A stretch of DNA of 64,000 nt from Achromobacter spanius. GTDB lineage: Bacteria > Pseudomonadota > Gammaproteobacteria > Burkholderiales > Burkholderiaceae_B. Below are positions 38,898 to 46,360 of this stretch, piece after piece. The DNA is taken from positions 1,798,001-1,862,000 of the forward strand of contig NZ_CP025030.1 in NCBI RefSeq assembly GCF_002812705.1, written 5' to 3'. Under the pieces are notes generated by a model. The model saw only the letters and a list, made by a program, of their open reading frames with translations, made no database searches and was not told the DNA's origin. A program made the position numbers and the translations under genes. The first letter of the stretch is position 1, and each line of letters starts with the position of its first letter.

Positions 38898-39895
38898 TAC
38901 TTCTTCTCCCAGACTTCCAATACCTTGTTGTCTCGATATGCGAGACCTCGAAACTTCCTTTTCGCGACGTCGTACGCGGACAAGAGATCGTTTGCCGCAT
39001 CCCAGAACTCGCCACGAAACGTGGCCGGAGCTTCAATTGCGTAGTCGAAGTCAGGTTGCCATTTCACGGACTGCCAGCCAGCCGTCTGCGCCCATTCGTC
39101 GAGCGTTTGCTGAACGGTCTTTCCGACATCGGCATGCCACTCCTGGACGGGTGCTGGCCCGACCGCATTGCCGGTGATGGGAACGTCGGTGCTGGATACG
39201 TCGACGGTAGCTACGACCGGGCCGCCGCCCTTGGTGTCTACGGGCTCCGTCTCGGCAGGGTTGGAGGAACGACCGGGTGCAACCTCAGGCGCAGATCCTC
39301 CGATTGCGACTCCCATGAATGCCGCGAGACTCGCCCCGTCAGGCACAGACGGGGTCAGAGGCTGTACGGCTGCCTGGACGGGCGGGGCCGTCACGACGAT
39401 CGGCTTGTAGGACGGATCCGGGCCTGCCGCTGCATCAGCGGCCGTGCGGCGAAATGCCAACTGTTCCCTGGTGGCGGGCGTCGACGCGCTACCGGTCTGC
39501 CTAGAAGGCGTCGCCATGCCGGTATAGCTACCCTCCGGTGGTAGGCCAGCCCGCCAAGCAAGTGCCTCCCGTCGCCCCAGCCTGAAGGCGAGGCGGGCTT
39601 CCATATGAGGAATGACGATATAGGGGGACTGGGCTTCCCATGCCAGCAAGATACGACCGCCTGGCGCATCGGCAAATATGGCGGGAATTTCGGTGCCTGG
39701 CGCGAATTGCAGATAAACCCTTTGGCCGTTGTCGAAGACCTGAACAGGAGAAATGCCACTGTCTCCCGATTGCTTCCAGTTGAATTCATAGAATGCGGGC
39801 CGCGCAACGGCAAACTCAGGCTGCGCGGCGACGGAGATCGGCGCGAGCAGCGCGAGGCAGACGCCCGCGAATAGGGAGGAAAGGCGATGCTCCAT
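38897..39895 (-). CDS. pilL: PilL-like protein: VirB9-like domain fused to a TcpQ domain
   Basis: A 332-residue exported protein. A signal peptide (cleavage near AA|Q, residue 24) is followed by a beta domain (about 30-110) with PVQVFDNGQRVYLQF and EIPAIFA, which lines up with the VirB9 encoded two genes upstream (AMVFDDGKFTWIQLP, EIPAIFA). A Pro/Thr-rich linker follows. The C-terminal TcpQ domain (about 245-330) has VQQTLDEWAQTAGWQSVKW and FRGEFWDAANDLLSAYDVAK. TcpQ proteins help localise pilus secretins. The start directly follows the virB10 stop (TAAATG), so the secretion system and the pilus genes are translated in one run. Confidence 0.82.
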   Translation of the reverse strand: MEHRLSSLFAGVCLALLAPISVAAQPEFAVARPAFYEFNWKQSGDSGISPVQVFDNGQRVYLQFAPGTEIPAIFADAPGGRILLAWEAQSPYIVIPHMEARLAFRLGRREALAWRAGLPPEGSYTGMATPSRQTGSASTPATREQLAFRRTAADAAAGPDPSYKPIVVTAPPVQAAVQPLTPSVPDGASLAAFMGVAIGGSAPEVAPGRSSNPAETEPVDTKGGGPVVATVDVSSTDVPITGNAVGPAPVQEWHADVGKTVQQTLDEWAQTAGWQSVKWQPDFDYAIEAPATFRGEFWDAANDLLSAYDVAKRKFRGLAYRDNKVLEVWEKK

Positions 39896-41221
39896 TTAGT
39901 AGCTCCTGACGATGTTCGGGTCGAGCACGAGGTCTCGCGCGACGACGATGTTGATCTTGTCGGCCGGTTCGAGCGTGAGCGTTCGCTTGATCGATTGATT
40001 CCGCTGCAGGATTTGCCTGACCGTATCGCTGAGGGCCTGGCCAGCAGTGCCCGTCAGCGTCGACGTGGAGCTGCCGTTGTTTGACCCACTGCTGCCGACG
40101 TTGATTGTCACGTTCTGGCTGTTGTCATAGCGGCCCGCCAATGCCGCCACAGCAGCCACGCCAAATGCACTGCCAAACCGCTCCCAGAAGTGGTCGTCGA
40201 CTTTCGCGGCAATGCCGGCAGCTCCTGTGCGATCAGATATGTCCCAACCGCCCAGGGCCACTCTGGCGCCGCTCGGAAAGTCCATTCTGTTGACCGACAT
40301 AAGCATGCGGCTTTGGCCTTCGGCTATATCCGTGCTTACCTCCCCGGTAAGGGCTGTACCCTTTTCAATCAGAAGGTGCGTGCCATGAACGCTGTCGTAG
40401 ATATCCGATGTCACCAATGCTCGGAAAGTGCCTGGGGCGTCAGTGTTTAACGACTGTTGAATCACTGCTGGAATGATCCAGCCTTCTCGGATGTAGTACG
40501 GGGATGGGGCAGCGGACGCGAAAAGGGGGGATTTGATACCGGCAGAGTTACCGACCTGTCCTCCAGGGGCGGCCTGCGGCCCGACACCTTGCCCGACCGT
40601 GTTGGCCGACTGGCCTCCTGGCGGGACCGGAGGCACATTCGGTCGCGCGAATCCGCTGGTATCAATGCCGGCCGCGGCGGCGATCGCCGTGACATCGCGA
40701 AGGGCGGATTCGGGTGTAGCCATTGCGCGCGGTGATGGGCCGGAAGCGCCCGCCACAGGTTCATCCTGCTCTTGGGATTCCCAGAAGCCAATTTCGATAC
40801 CAGAGAGATCCTCTTGCTGTGCCAGTCTCGTATTGCCGCGGTGCTCTTCGATCCGTTTGGCATCGGCTTCTGTACGTGTGGGCTGAGATGGCGCCGCATG
40901 CTCTGCCGGCTGACTCGGATCCTTCGCGGGCGCATGGACTGTCTCTTCCTCGTTGCGAGCCAGGCGGTCCCGAAGCTGGTCTGCAATCAGTCGTTGGACC
41001 GCAAACGGGTTACCAGCTTCCTTCGCTGCGCGATCTTGCTCTTCTTTTTTGGCGCGAGCTTCCGCGGCAGACTCGGGTGCCACGCCGGCGATTCGTCGAA
41101 TCACGACAAAGCCGAGAACGACCGCAATGAACGTGATCAGCACGATCTTGACCAGTCCACGGGACACAGCTGTGCGACGCTGCGGAGACGCCCCGGCAGG
41201 AGGATTTGTGACGGCGCTCAT
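39896..41221 (-). CDS. virB10: VirB10 / TrbI-family T4SS scaffold
   Basis: About 441 residues from the ATG at 41221, which overlaps the virB9 stop (ATGA). One N-terminal transmembrane helix (IVLITFIAVVLGFVVI, about 20-37) is followed by a Pro/Glu-rich periplasmic spacer and the C-terminal beta-barrel domain with IPAVIQQSLNTDAPGTFRAL, LIEKGTALTGEVSTDIAEGQ and VDDHFWERFGSAFGVAAVAA, where the last helix pair reaches the outer membrane. It spans the envelope and couples ATPase energy to the outer-membrane complex. Length and motifs are typical. Confidence 0.93.
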   Translation of the reverse strand: MSAVTNPPAGASPQRRTAVSRGLVKIVLITFIAVVLGFVVIRRIAGVAPESAAEARAKKEEQDRAAKEAGNPFAVQRLIADQLRDRLARNEEETVHAPAKDPSQPAEHAAPSQPTRTEADAKRIEEHRGNTRLAQQEDLSGIEIGFWESQEQDEPVAGASGPSPRAMATPESALRDVTAIAAAAGIDTSGFARPNVPPVPPGGQSANTVGQGVGPQAAPGGQVGNSAGIKSPLFASAAPSPYYIREGWIIPAVIQQSLNTDAPGTFRALVTSDIYDSVHGTHLLIEKGTALTGEVSTDIAEGQSRMLMSVNRMDFPSGARVALGGWDISDRTGAAGIAAKVDDHFWERFGSAFGVAAVAALAGRYDNSQNVTINVGSSGSNNGSSTSTLTGTAGQALSDTVRQILQRNQSIKRTLTLEPADKINIVVARDLVLDPNIVRSY

Positions 41222-42186
41222 TGGTACGACGCATTGTTGAGGTTTTTGACACCCGACACGCCGCAACCGAACAGGCCGCAGGCCTTACCTCGGCGGTTGA
41301 ATACACGGACTTCGTCCTTACGCAGCTTGAGGAGCGCGCCGTCGGGAAACAGGCGCTGAACGACAAAGTAGTTGCGGCGTACCGTAAAGTTGACGAGCTC
41401 AGCAGTTCCATCGGCACCCAGCGCGAAGATGGCGGGAATCTCCTGTACATCGGAAGGAAGCTGGATCCAGGTGAACTTGCCGTCATCGAACACCATGGCC
41501 GGCTTGAAAGGTGCATCCCCGTCAATGCGATAGTCAAAGTTCGCCTTGGAGATGTCGACAATATCGGCCGGCCGTGCGTCGTGGTCTGACCGGCCACTAG
41601 GAGCGGGGCGGCGGGCGGCAGGCCCGGGAGCATCCCACTCTGAGCCGGCCATCGGCCCATTCTGCTTGCTCGGCATGGCGCCGTTGCCGCCGAACGTGTC
41701 CAGGCCGGCCGAGGCCAGATCTTGGTCGGCGTCTCCGGTCCAATTCACGCGCTTGTAATACGAACCTTTCGAGGCAGAGACGAACGTGACCTGGTAGGTG
41801 CGCAGGTTCGTGATAATCGTGGCGGTATTGAGCAGGTTGTCGCCTTTCGACATCACAAACAAGTCGCGCTTCGTGCGCGCCGGCTTGAACGTCCAGCGGC
41901 TCGCGCTAGTGTCCGACGCGTAATAGCCCTTGAGGGTCTCCCCTGGCGCGAACTCCAGGTGGACCATCGTGAATGGGCGCATCAGCACGGGATAGTCGTA
42001 GTCGCGGTCAAAATTGAACGTGACCAGTCTCGCGTCTAGGGGCATAGGGACGGCCGCGTTGGGACCAGCGTTGGCCCGCTTTTGAGCAAGTGCCACCTCT
42101 GCTCTGACGTCGCTCTCTTGTGCTGCGATGGTGCCCGAGCACAGCAGGCAGACGACAGCGGTAAGAATGCAAGTGACTCTGCGCAT
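41218..42186 (-). CDS. virB9: VirB9-family T4SS outer-membrane complex protein
   Basis: About 322 residues from the ATG at 42186, which overlaps the virB8 stop. A signal peptide (CILTAVVCLLCSGTIAA) is followed by the N-terminal VirB9 domain with YDYPVLMRPFTMVHLEFAPG, a linker and the C-terminal domain (FDYRIDGDAPFKPAMVFDDG, EIPAIFALGADG). Two Cys near the C-terminus (KACGLFGCGV) could pair or carry a lipid-binding role. It forms the outer-membrane ring with VirB10; no VirB7 lipoprotein was identified beside it. Confidence 0.92.
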   Translation of the reverse strand: MRRVTCILTAVVCLLCSGTIAAQESDVRAEVALAQKRANAGPNAAVPMPLDARLVTFNFDRDYDYPVLMRPFTMVHLEFAPGETLKGYYASDTSASRWTFKPARTKRDLFVMSKGDNLLNTATIITNLRTYQVTFVSASKGSYYKRVNWTGDADQDLASAGLDTFGGNGAMPSKQNGPMAGSEWDAPGPAARRPAPSGRSDHDARPADIVDISKANFDYRIDGDAPFKPAMVFDDGKFTWIQLPSDVQEIPAIFALGADGTAELVNFTVRRNYFVVQRLFPDGALLKLRKDEVRVFNRRGKACGLFGCGVSGVKNLNNASYQ

Positions 42187-42995
42187 TACTGTGCTCCCAG
42201 AGGTCGGACGCTGCTGGGGCCGAAGTAATCGGTGAGCGTCCACCACTCGACCTTGACGCCCAGTGGATTGGATCGTTGCTCTTCGATGCCCTGTTTGTCT
42301 GTGGATAGCAAAAACCGGACGGTCAAGAGCTTGGTCTTGGGGTCGCCAAACTCCTTCCCGTTGACGCGCTCCTGAAGCGTCAAGAGCATGTAGGCTTGTT
42401 TGCCGTCTACGCTGTACGTAGTGGAATTCTCGGTGACCTCGCGTGTAAGGCCCTGCTGGTCTGCGATGCGAGCCCCAATGGGATCTACCTTGGCGAAGTA
42501 GTTCGTGACCTGGTCTGTGGCTGCGCCGATGGTCCAGCTGGTCGCCTTGGGAATGTCTACGTCGATTGAGTCGGACGGATTGGGCTTAATCGTCAGCAGC
42601 CAGGTCGCCCATTGGCGCAAAAAGAACGTCTTGTTAGCCGTTTCCGGGGTAAAGCGCTCTGCCACGCGATCAGAGATCCAGACGGCACCTGACCGCGCAT
42701 CCCACTCGACAAAGTAGGGCGTCTGCTGCTTAAGCGGAACCAGTTGGAATAACGCAATTCCCTCAATGGTCGCAACGAGGAAAAATCCAAACGCGACGAT
42801 TGCTGATCGATCGGCTTGTTGTAGGGGACGCTGAAAAACGGCGTAGTACAGTCGATGGGCGCGCTCGGTCAAGGGCAGCACATGTGCATCGAATTCTGGT
42901 GTGGCGGGTGCTTGACCAGCGGGGCCTGTAGTGTCCGCAGGGCGAAGATCGGGACGGCGGCGGCTCATGAAGCGGCTCATGAATTTGAGGGGCAT
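42186..42995 (-). CDS. virB8: VirB8-family T4SS inner-membrane protein
   Basis: About 269 residues from the ATG at 42995; further in-frame ATG codons follow at 42980 and 42968, and no ribosome site decides between them. A transmembrane helix (SAIVAFGFFLVATIEGIALF, about 75-95) is followed by the NTF2-like periplasmic domain with WATWLLTIKPNPSD, VTNYFAKVDPIGAR and the final VEWWTLTDYFGP. It nucleates assembly of the channel. A 620-base gap separates it from virB6 and contains two genes on the other strand, so this part of the run may have its own promoter. Confidence 0.88.
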   Translation of the reverse strand: MPLKFMSRFMSRRRPDLRPADTTGPAGQAPATPEFDAHVLPLTERAHRLYYAVFQRPLQQADRSAIVAFGFFLVATIEGIALFQLVPLKQQTPYFVEWDARSGAVWISDRVAERFTPETANKTFFLRQWATWLLTIKPNPSDSIDVDIPKATSWTIGAATDQVTNYFAKVDPIGARIADQQGLTREVTENSTTYSVDGKQAYMLLTLQERVNGKEFGDPKTKLLTVRFLLSTDKQGIEEQRSNPLGVKVEWWTLTDYFGPSSVRPLGAQ

Positions 42996-43241
42996 GATTA
43001 GGCTCTGCGATGTTGGATGAGTGATGGCGCCGTGCGGTGAGCAAGGCCAATGCACTTATCTCTTGAAGAAAGTCCGTAGGAAGGGGTAAACTGGGCCTGA
43101 AAGTTCGATCCGTGGCCTCGATTTATCTTGGCCAAACCAGCGGGCAGGGCGCCCATGCGGAGGCCCTCCATACCAGAATGATCCGAATTGCCGTTTGGTA
43201 GACTCGGATCCGTCGAACAAGAAACGTATGGGGTACTTTCC

Positions 43242-43454
43242 ATGTCCAGAGCAAAACTCGTGTTGCTGCTCACAGTCGTCGCGATCGCCGGCGGCGCGAC
43301 GGTATTTGCGCTACAGAAGCCGCAAGAGCGCGCTGCAACTATGTCGATTGAGCAATCCAGCGTGGCGAAGCGCGAGTCCTTCAAGCAGATGACACCGCTT
43401 TGCCTGGCGGGCATGGACTGCCCTGCAAACGCAGCTGCTGGAGAGAAAAAATGA
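43242..43454 (+). CDS. Small exported or anchored protein, antisense in the T4SS operon
   Basis: About 70 residues from the ATG at 43242 (weak ribosome site). An N-terminal hydrophobic helix (LVLLLTVVAIAGGATVFALQ) is followed by a short periplasmic tail with two Cys (TPLCLAGMDCPA). It overlaps the next small gene by four bases (ATGA), which supports real coupled translation. Both are encoded opposite to the surrounding virB genes, in the gap between virB6 and virB8. The place and size would fit an entry-exclusion or accessory factor, but no family was recognised. Confidence 0.6.
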   Translation: MSRAKLVLLLTVVAIAGGATVFALQKPQERAATMSIEQSSVAKRESFKQMTPLCLAGMDCPANAAAGEKK

Positions 43455-43612
43455 GCGGACTTGTTGGCTTCGTTGTTCTCGGGCTCTTGGCGCGCGCCTT
43501 CCTGAAGGGGTTCGCCTCGGCCGGCCGCGAGGAAGGCGGCGGCGAGACTTACGCGACCCGCTTCGACAAAGAATGGGAAGAAGACTGGGACCGCGAAGCG
43601 CGGGAAGGCTGA
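43451..43612 (+). CDS. Small membrane protein, antisense in the T4SS operon
   Basis: A 53-residue protein from the ATG at 43451, with GGAG seven bases upstream. A hydrophobic helix (SGLVGFVVLGLLARAFLKGF) is followed by a strongly charged C-terminal tail (FDKEWEEDWDREAREG). It ends five bases before the convergent end of virB6. Good ribosome site and ATGA coupling argue that it is real. Function unknown. Confidence 0.62.
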   Translation: MSGLVGFVVLGLLARAFLKGFASAGREEGGGETYATRFDKEWEEDWDREAREG

Positions 43613-43617
43613 TCGCA

Positions 43618-44637
43618 TTACCGCTTGCCTCCGCTACGCAGGATTTTCGCGGCCACACCTCGGCCTACCATTCCGCGCCCGAAGCTCTGTGCGTTCGAGC
43701 TGCCGCCCGACACGAGCCCTTGAGCAAGACCTGGAACTTGCCACATCATGAAGGCTGCGATAAAGCCAAGAAGCGCGATAGCGATCATCGCGATCTCATT
43801 CGAAGCGAAATAGAGATCAGCTTCTTTTCGACTGTCGATCTTGTCGTAGAAACCGACCAAAGTCGGGACGATCCCTTTCGTTACCAGAACAGCGACGAAC
43901 CACGCGACTAACTGCTGCAGCGACGCGGCGATCATGAAACGCAGCCAGCCATCGAACAAAAATGAGACGGCCGGAATGATGGAGAGGCCCACGAGCAATG
44001 GACCAAGGGCCAGGCCGAGCTGCAACATGACATACGACATTTGCAAGACGACGATGAATGCGATCGACATCAGCACCATCGCGATGATGGCAAGTACTTG
44101 GCACAGGAAGATCACCAAGATAATCGGCAGGTTCTTCAGGATCTCGAAGAAGCCAATCTGATCCTTGCTGACACATTCTGAAGGACGGGAGTCGACGATC
44201 CAGTCCAGAGGGTTCAGCGACCATCCACCGTGGATCTTGCAATAGAGCGACTTTTCAGATTCCTTCCGCTTGCCGTCGGCAATTAGCGAAATGGTATCCA
44301 TCGTCAGCTTCAGTATTTCGACGGGATTCGCCGAGCCCTTTGTAATCTTGGTCGCGGCCTCTTGAGTGGCCGTAACGAACATATCGCGCGGCACCCCGTT
44401 CATGCTCTGGACGATTACCATGACAACCCCCATCCTCAAGATCAGGTTGAACAGGCTCACCAGAAACTTGACGGTGTCGCTGGCTAAAAAGTAGTCGCGT
44501 AACAGGAACCACACGGCTGTGCCGGACGCTCCAACGGACAGGATGATCAGGCCTTCTTCTTTGAAGATATCGGCCATGGCAAAGCCTGCCGTGTTGACCG
44601 CCGAGAACGCTTGATTGAATAGGCTTGCGACGTCCAC
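43618..44637 (-). CDS. virB6: VirB6 / TrbL-family T4SS membrane protein
   Basis: A 339-residue polytopic inner-membrane protein with about six transmembrane segments, for example IILSVGASGTAVWFLLRDYF and the VIFLCQVLAIIAMVLMSIAF stretch. The family-typical central region contains MLQLGLALGPLLVGLSIIPA and a large periplasmic loop in the first half. A Gly-rich tail follows (GLVSGGSSNAQSFGRGMVGR). It lines the translocation path in the inner membrane. The gene is two bases downstream of the small gene at 44639. Confidence 0.9.
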   Translation of the reverse strand: MDVASLFNQAFSAVNTAGFAMADIFKEEGLIILSVGASGTAVWFLLRDYFLASDTVKFLVSLFNLILRMGVVMVIVQSMNGVPRDMFVTATQEAATKITKGSANPVEILKLTMDTISLIADGKRKESEKSLYCKIHGGWSLNPLDWIVDSRPSECVSKDQIGFFEILKNLPIILVIFLCQVLAIIAMVLMSIAFIVVLQMSYVMLQLGLALGPLLVGLSIIPAVSFLFDGWLRFMIAASLQQLVAWFVAVLVTKGIVPTLVGFYDKIDSRKEADLYFASNEIAMIAIALLGFIAAFMMWQVPGLAQGLVSGGSSNAQSFGRGMVGRGVAAKILRSGGKR

Positions 44638-44638
44638 A

Positions 44639-44941
44639 TCAGCCTCCGAATTGCCAGCCGAGCGCTCGCACGCCGGCGTCGAGCGCGTAAAGCGCCGTCA
44701 ACGCAATCGCGACGGCAATAAAGCCGGCGAGCGCATTGGGTGATGTGCAGTCGATCTGCACGATGGCGAGGGCCACCGAAAGGCGCAGGGATTTCGCTGC
44801 GGCACGTAGCGGTTTGTGCTCAAGTCGCCCGCGCGCGGCTATTTCAACGCGATACCTACGCCGCTCCCTGCACACGATTCTGAGCTCGTGACGACTACGG
44901 CAAAGGACCAAGAGCACCCGCCGGAGAGGCTTTCCAGTCAT
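44639..44941 (-). CDS. Small membrane protein between virB5 and virB6
   Basis: A 100-residue protein. The N-terminal half is basic (VCRERRRYRVEIAARGR) and the C-terminal half is hydrophobic (ALAGFIAVAIALTALYALDA). In the IncN plasmid pKM101 the entry-exclusion gene eex lies at this place, between the virB5 and virB6 homologues, but no sequence match or lipobox is seen here. It is packed tightly between virB5 (stop at 44944) and virB6. The true start could be internal. Confidence 0.55.
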   Translation of the reverse strand: MTGKPLRRVLLVLCRSRHELRIVCRERRRYRVEIAARGRLEHKPLRAAAKSLRLSVALAIVQIDCTSPNALAGFIAVAIALTALYALDAGVRALGWQFGG

Positions 44942-44943
44942 GT

Positions 44944-45705
44944 CTATAGACCGAATTCGAGTGCCGGCATCTTTCCGATGGCGGAGCGCTTGCTGGCAGC
45001 TTCCTTCGCGACCGCGTCGTAACGCAGTTGGGCACCTTCCACGGATAGCTTGTTGAGGTCTTCTTTCGTCGCTCGGTCTTGTAGATCGAGGACGACCTGA
45101 CGCTGCATAAGGCTGCGCATTTCAAGAAGCTCCCCGGCCAAGACACTCGACTGCTGGTTCAGCAGCTGCAGGCCTTGGACGTTTCCCTCAATGCCCGGTA
45201 TCTGTCGGGACAACTGCCGGAGATTCGCGGCGCGAGACGCGAAGGCCTCCATCGTTGCAAAGTCCTGGTCAAGCTGCTTGCGGTAGACCCCGCCTTTAGT
45301 TTGTGCGAGGTGAACATAGGCCGTCCCCCAGCGCTCAGGCGTCATGTCTAGCGACTTCATCTCAGCGCTGGCGCTGTCGTACATGCGCTGAAGCTGCGAC
45401 CCCGCCTGGTACAGGTCGGAGACACTCGAAACGAGATCGCGCATGGACAGGCCTTGGCCCCCATAAGCCTGATCCGCCAGGTTCAGCACGTTGCCGCCCA
45501 GGCGCTGTAGGTTCGTGATGTTCTGTTGCACCATCATCGTCTGTTGAGTCAGCTGCTGGGTTTGGTTCATAACGCTCAGCAGTTGTTGCGCGAAGTTGGC
45601 GCCGTCAAAGGTCGGAATCCCCGATGCCCTCGGCGCCGCGGTGATGCAACTTAGGGCGACCGCCGTGGCAGCGCGGATGAACGTCCTTCGGGTTGGTGAT
45701 TGCAT
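44944..45705 (-). CDS. virB5: VirB5 / TrbJ-family T4SS pilus-associated protein
   Basis: About 253 residues from the ATG at 45705, giving a Tat-like signal (SPTRRTFIRAATAVALSC) cut after AAPRASG. The mature protein is highly helical with Gln-rich segments (FAQQLLSVMNQTQQLTQQTM) as in VirB5/TrbJ. It is a periplasmic protein found at the tip of the conjugative pilus and involved in recipient contact. Its place after virB4 and the trbM-like gene, before virB6, is normal for VirB-type systems. The twin-arginine motif is a mild oddity for the family. Confidence 0.85.
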   Translation of the reverse strand: MQSPTRRTFIRAATAVALSCITAAPRASGIPTFDGANFAQQLLSVMNQTQQLTQQTMMVQQNITNLQRLGGNVLNLADQAYGGQGLSMRDLVSSVSDLYQAGSQLQRMYDSASAEMKSLDMTPERWGTAYVHLAQTKGGVYRKQLDQDFATMEAFASRAANLRQLSRQIPGIEGNVQGLQLLNQQSSVLAGELLEMRSLMQRQVVLDLQDRATKEDLNKLSVEGAQLRYDAVAKEAASKRSAIGKMPALEFGL

Positions 45706-45715
45706 GCTCGGCTCC

Positions 45716-46360
45716 TCAATAATGAACACGGTTGTAGATTGCACCGTCGATGATTACGTCGATCGCGCGTGGCCCCTTGTATGGCAACCACACGACGCTG
45801 CTGTACACGTTTACGGTCGTCGGTACGCCGCCGCCTGCGTCGCCACCGAGACCGCAGTTATCGCAGACGTCCAACTGACCCACATACCCGCTCACGCACG
45901 CACGTGCACCGGCCGAGCCACCGTCGTCGCTGCTCGACTCCGAAGGGGCATAGCTTCCCTGAAGGAGGTACTTAGGCCGCAAGGGCCTTGTCTCGCCAGT
46001 CGCCGCACCTTGAGCGACGAATTGGCCGCGGCGAGCCGGCGTATAGCCTGTTGGGCAAAGGTCATAGGGCTCCCGCGATTTTTTGGCGTAATTGTTGTTT
46101 CCCGCGATCGCGCATGTCGGAAACGGGCCCGGGGGAACCGCGTTCAAGACGCGCCATAGGCGATTGAGATAGCCATTGCATTGGCTGGGAGGCTTCATCC
46201 CTGCAAGGCACAGCAACACACCGCATCCCCATTCAGATCCGCCAGGCTCGTACTCCGATGTGTCTGGAAGCTGGGGCAGGGCCCCTGCCGCGTGCGTGGC
46301 CAATGAGGCCAGCAGCAACGTAGCTGCGACTCCGACAACGAACTTACGGATTTGGGACAC
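45716..46360 (-). CDS. TrbM/KikA-like exported Cys-rich T4SS accessory protein
   Basis: About 214 residues from a GTG at 46360, selected because AGGAGGT lies five bases upstream; the first residues overlap the virB4 end. A signal peptide (VVGVAATLLLASLATHAAGA) is followed by a Cys-containing domain, GCGVLLCLAGMKPPSQCNGY and FPTCAIAG, with the conserved YDLCPTGY. These match the TrbM/KikA pattern of IncP and IncN plasmids, which assists pilus or DNA transfer. The Cys-rich tail (ACVSGYVGQLDVCDNCG) is longer than usual. Confidence 0.72.
   Translation of the reverse strand: MSQIRKFVVGVAATLLLASLATHAAGALPQLPDTSEYEPGGSEWGCGVLLCLAGMKPPSQCNGYLNRLWRVLNAVPPGPFPTCAIAGNNNYAKKSREPYDLCPTGYTPARRGQFVAQGAATGETRPLRPKYLLQGSYAPSESSSDDGGSAGARACVSGYVGQLDVCDNCGLGGDAGGGVPTTVNVYSSVVWLPYKGPRAIDVIIDGAIYNRVHY

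Noticed and set aside
38657..39544. Plus-strand frame of 295 codons opposite pilN and pilL
   Set aside because: Antisense shadow of the pilus genes with an Arg-rich translation.
42998..43618. Minus-strand frame of 206 codons filling the virB6-virB8 gap
   Set aside because: It is opposite to the two coupled small genes, which have better ribosome sites and membrane-protein features; its own translation shows no T4SS similarity.
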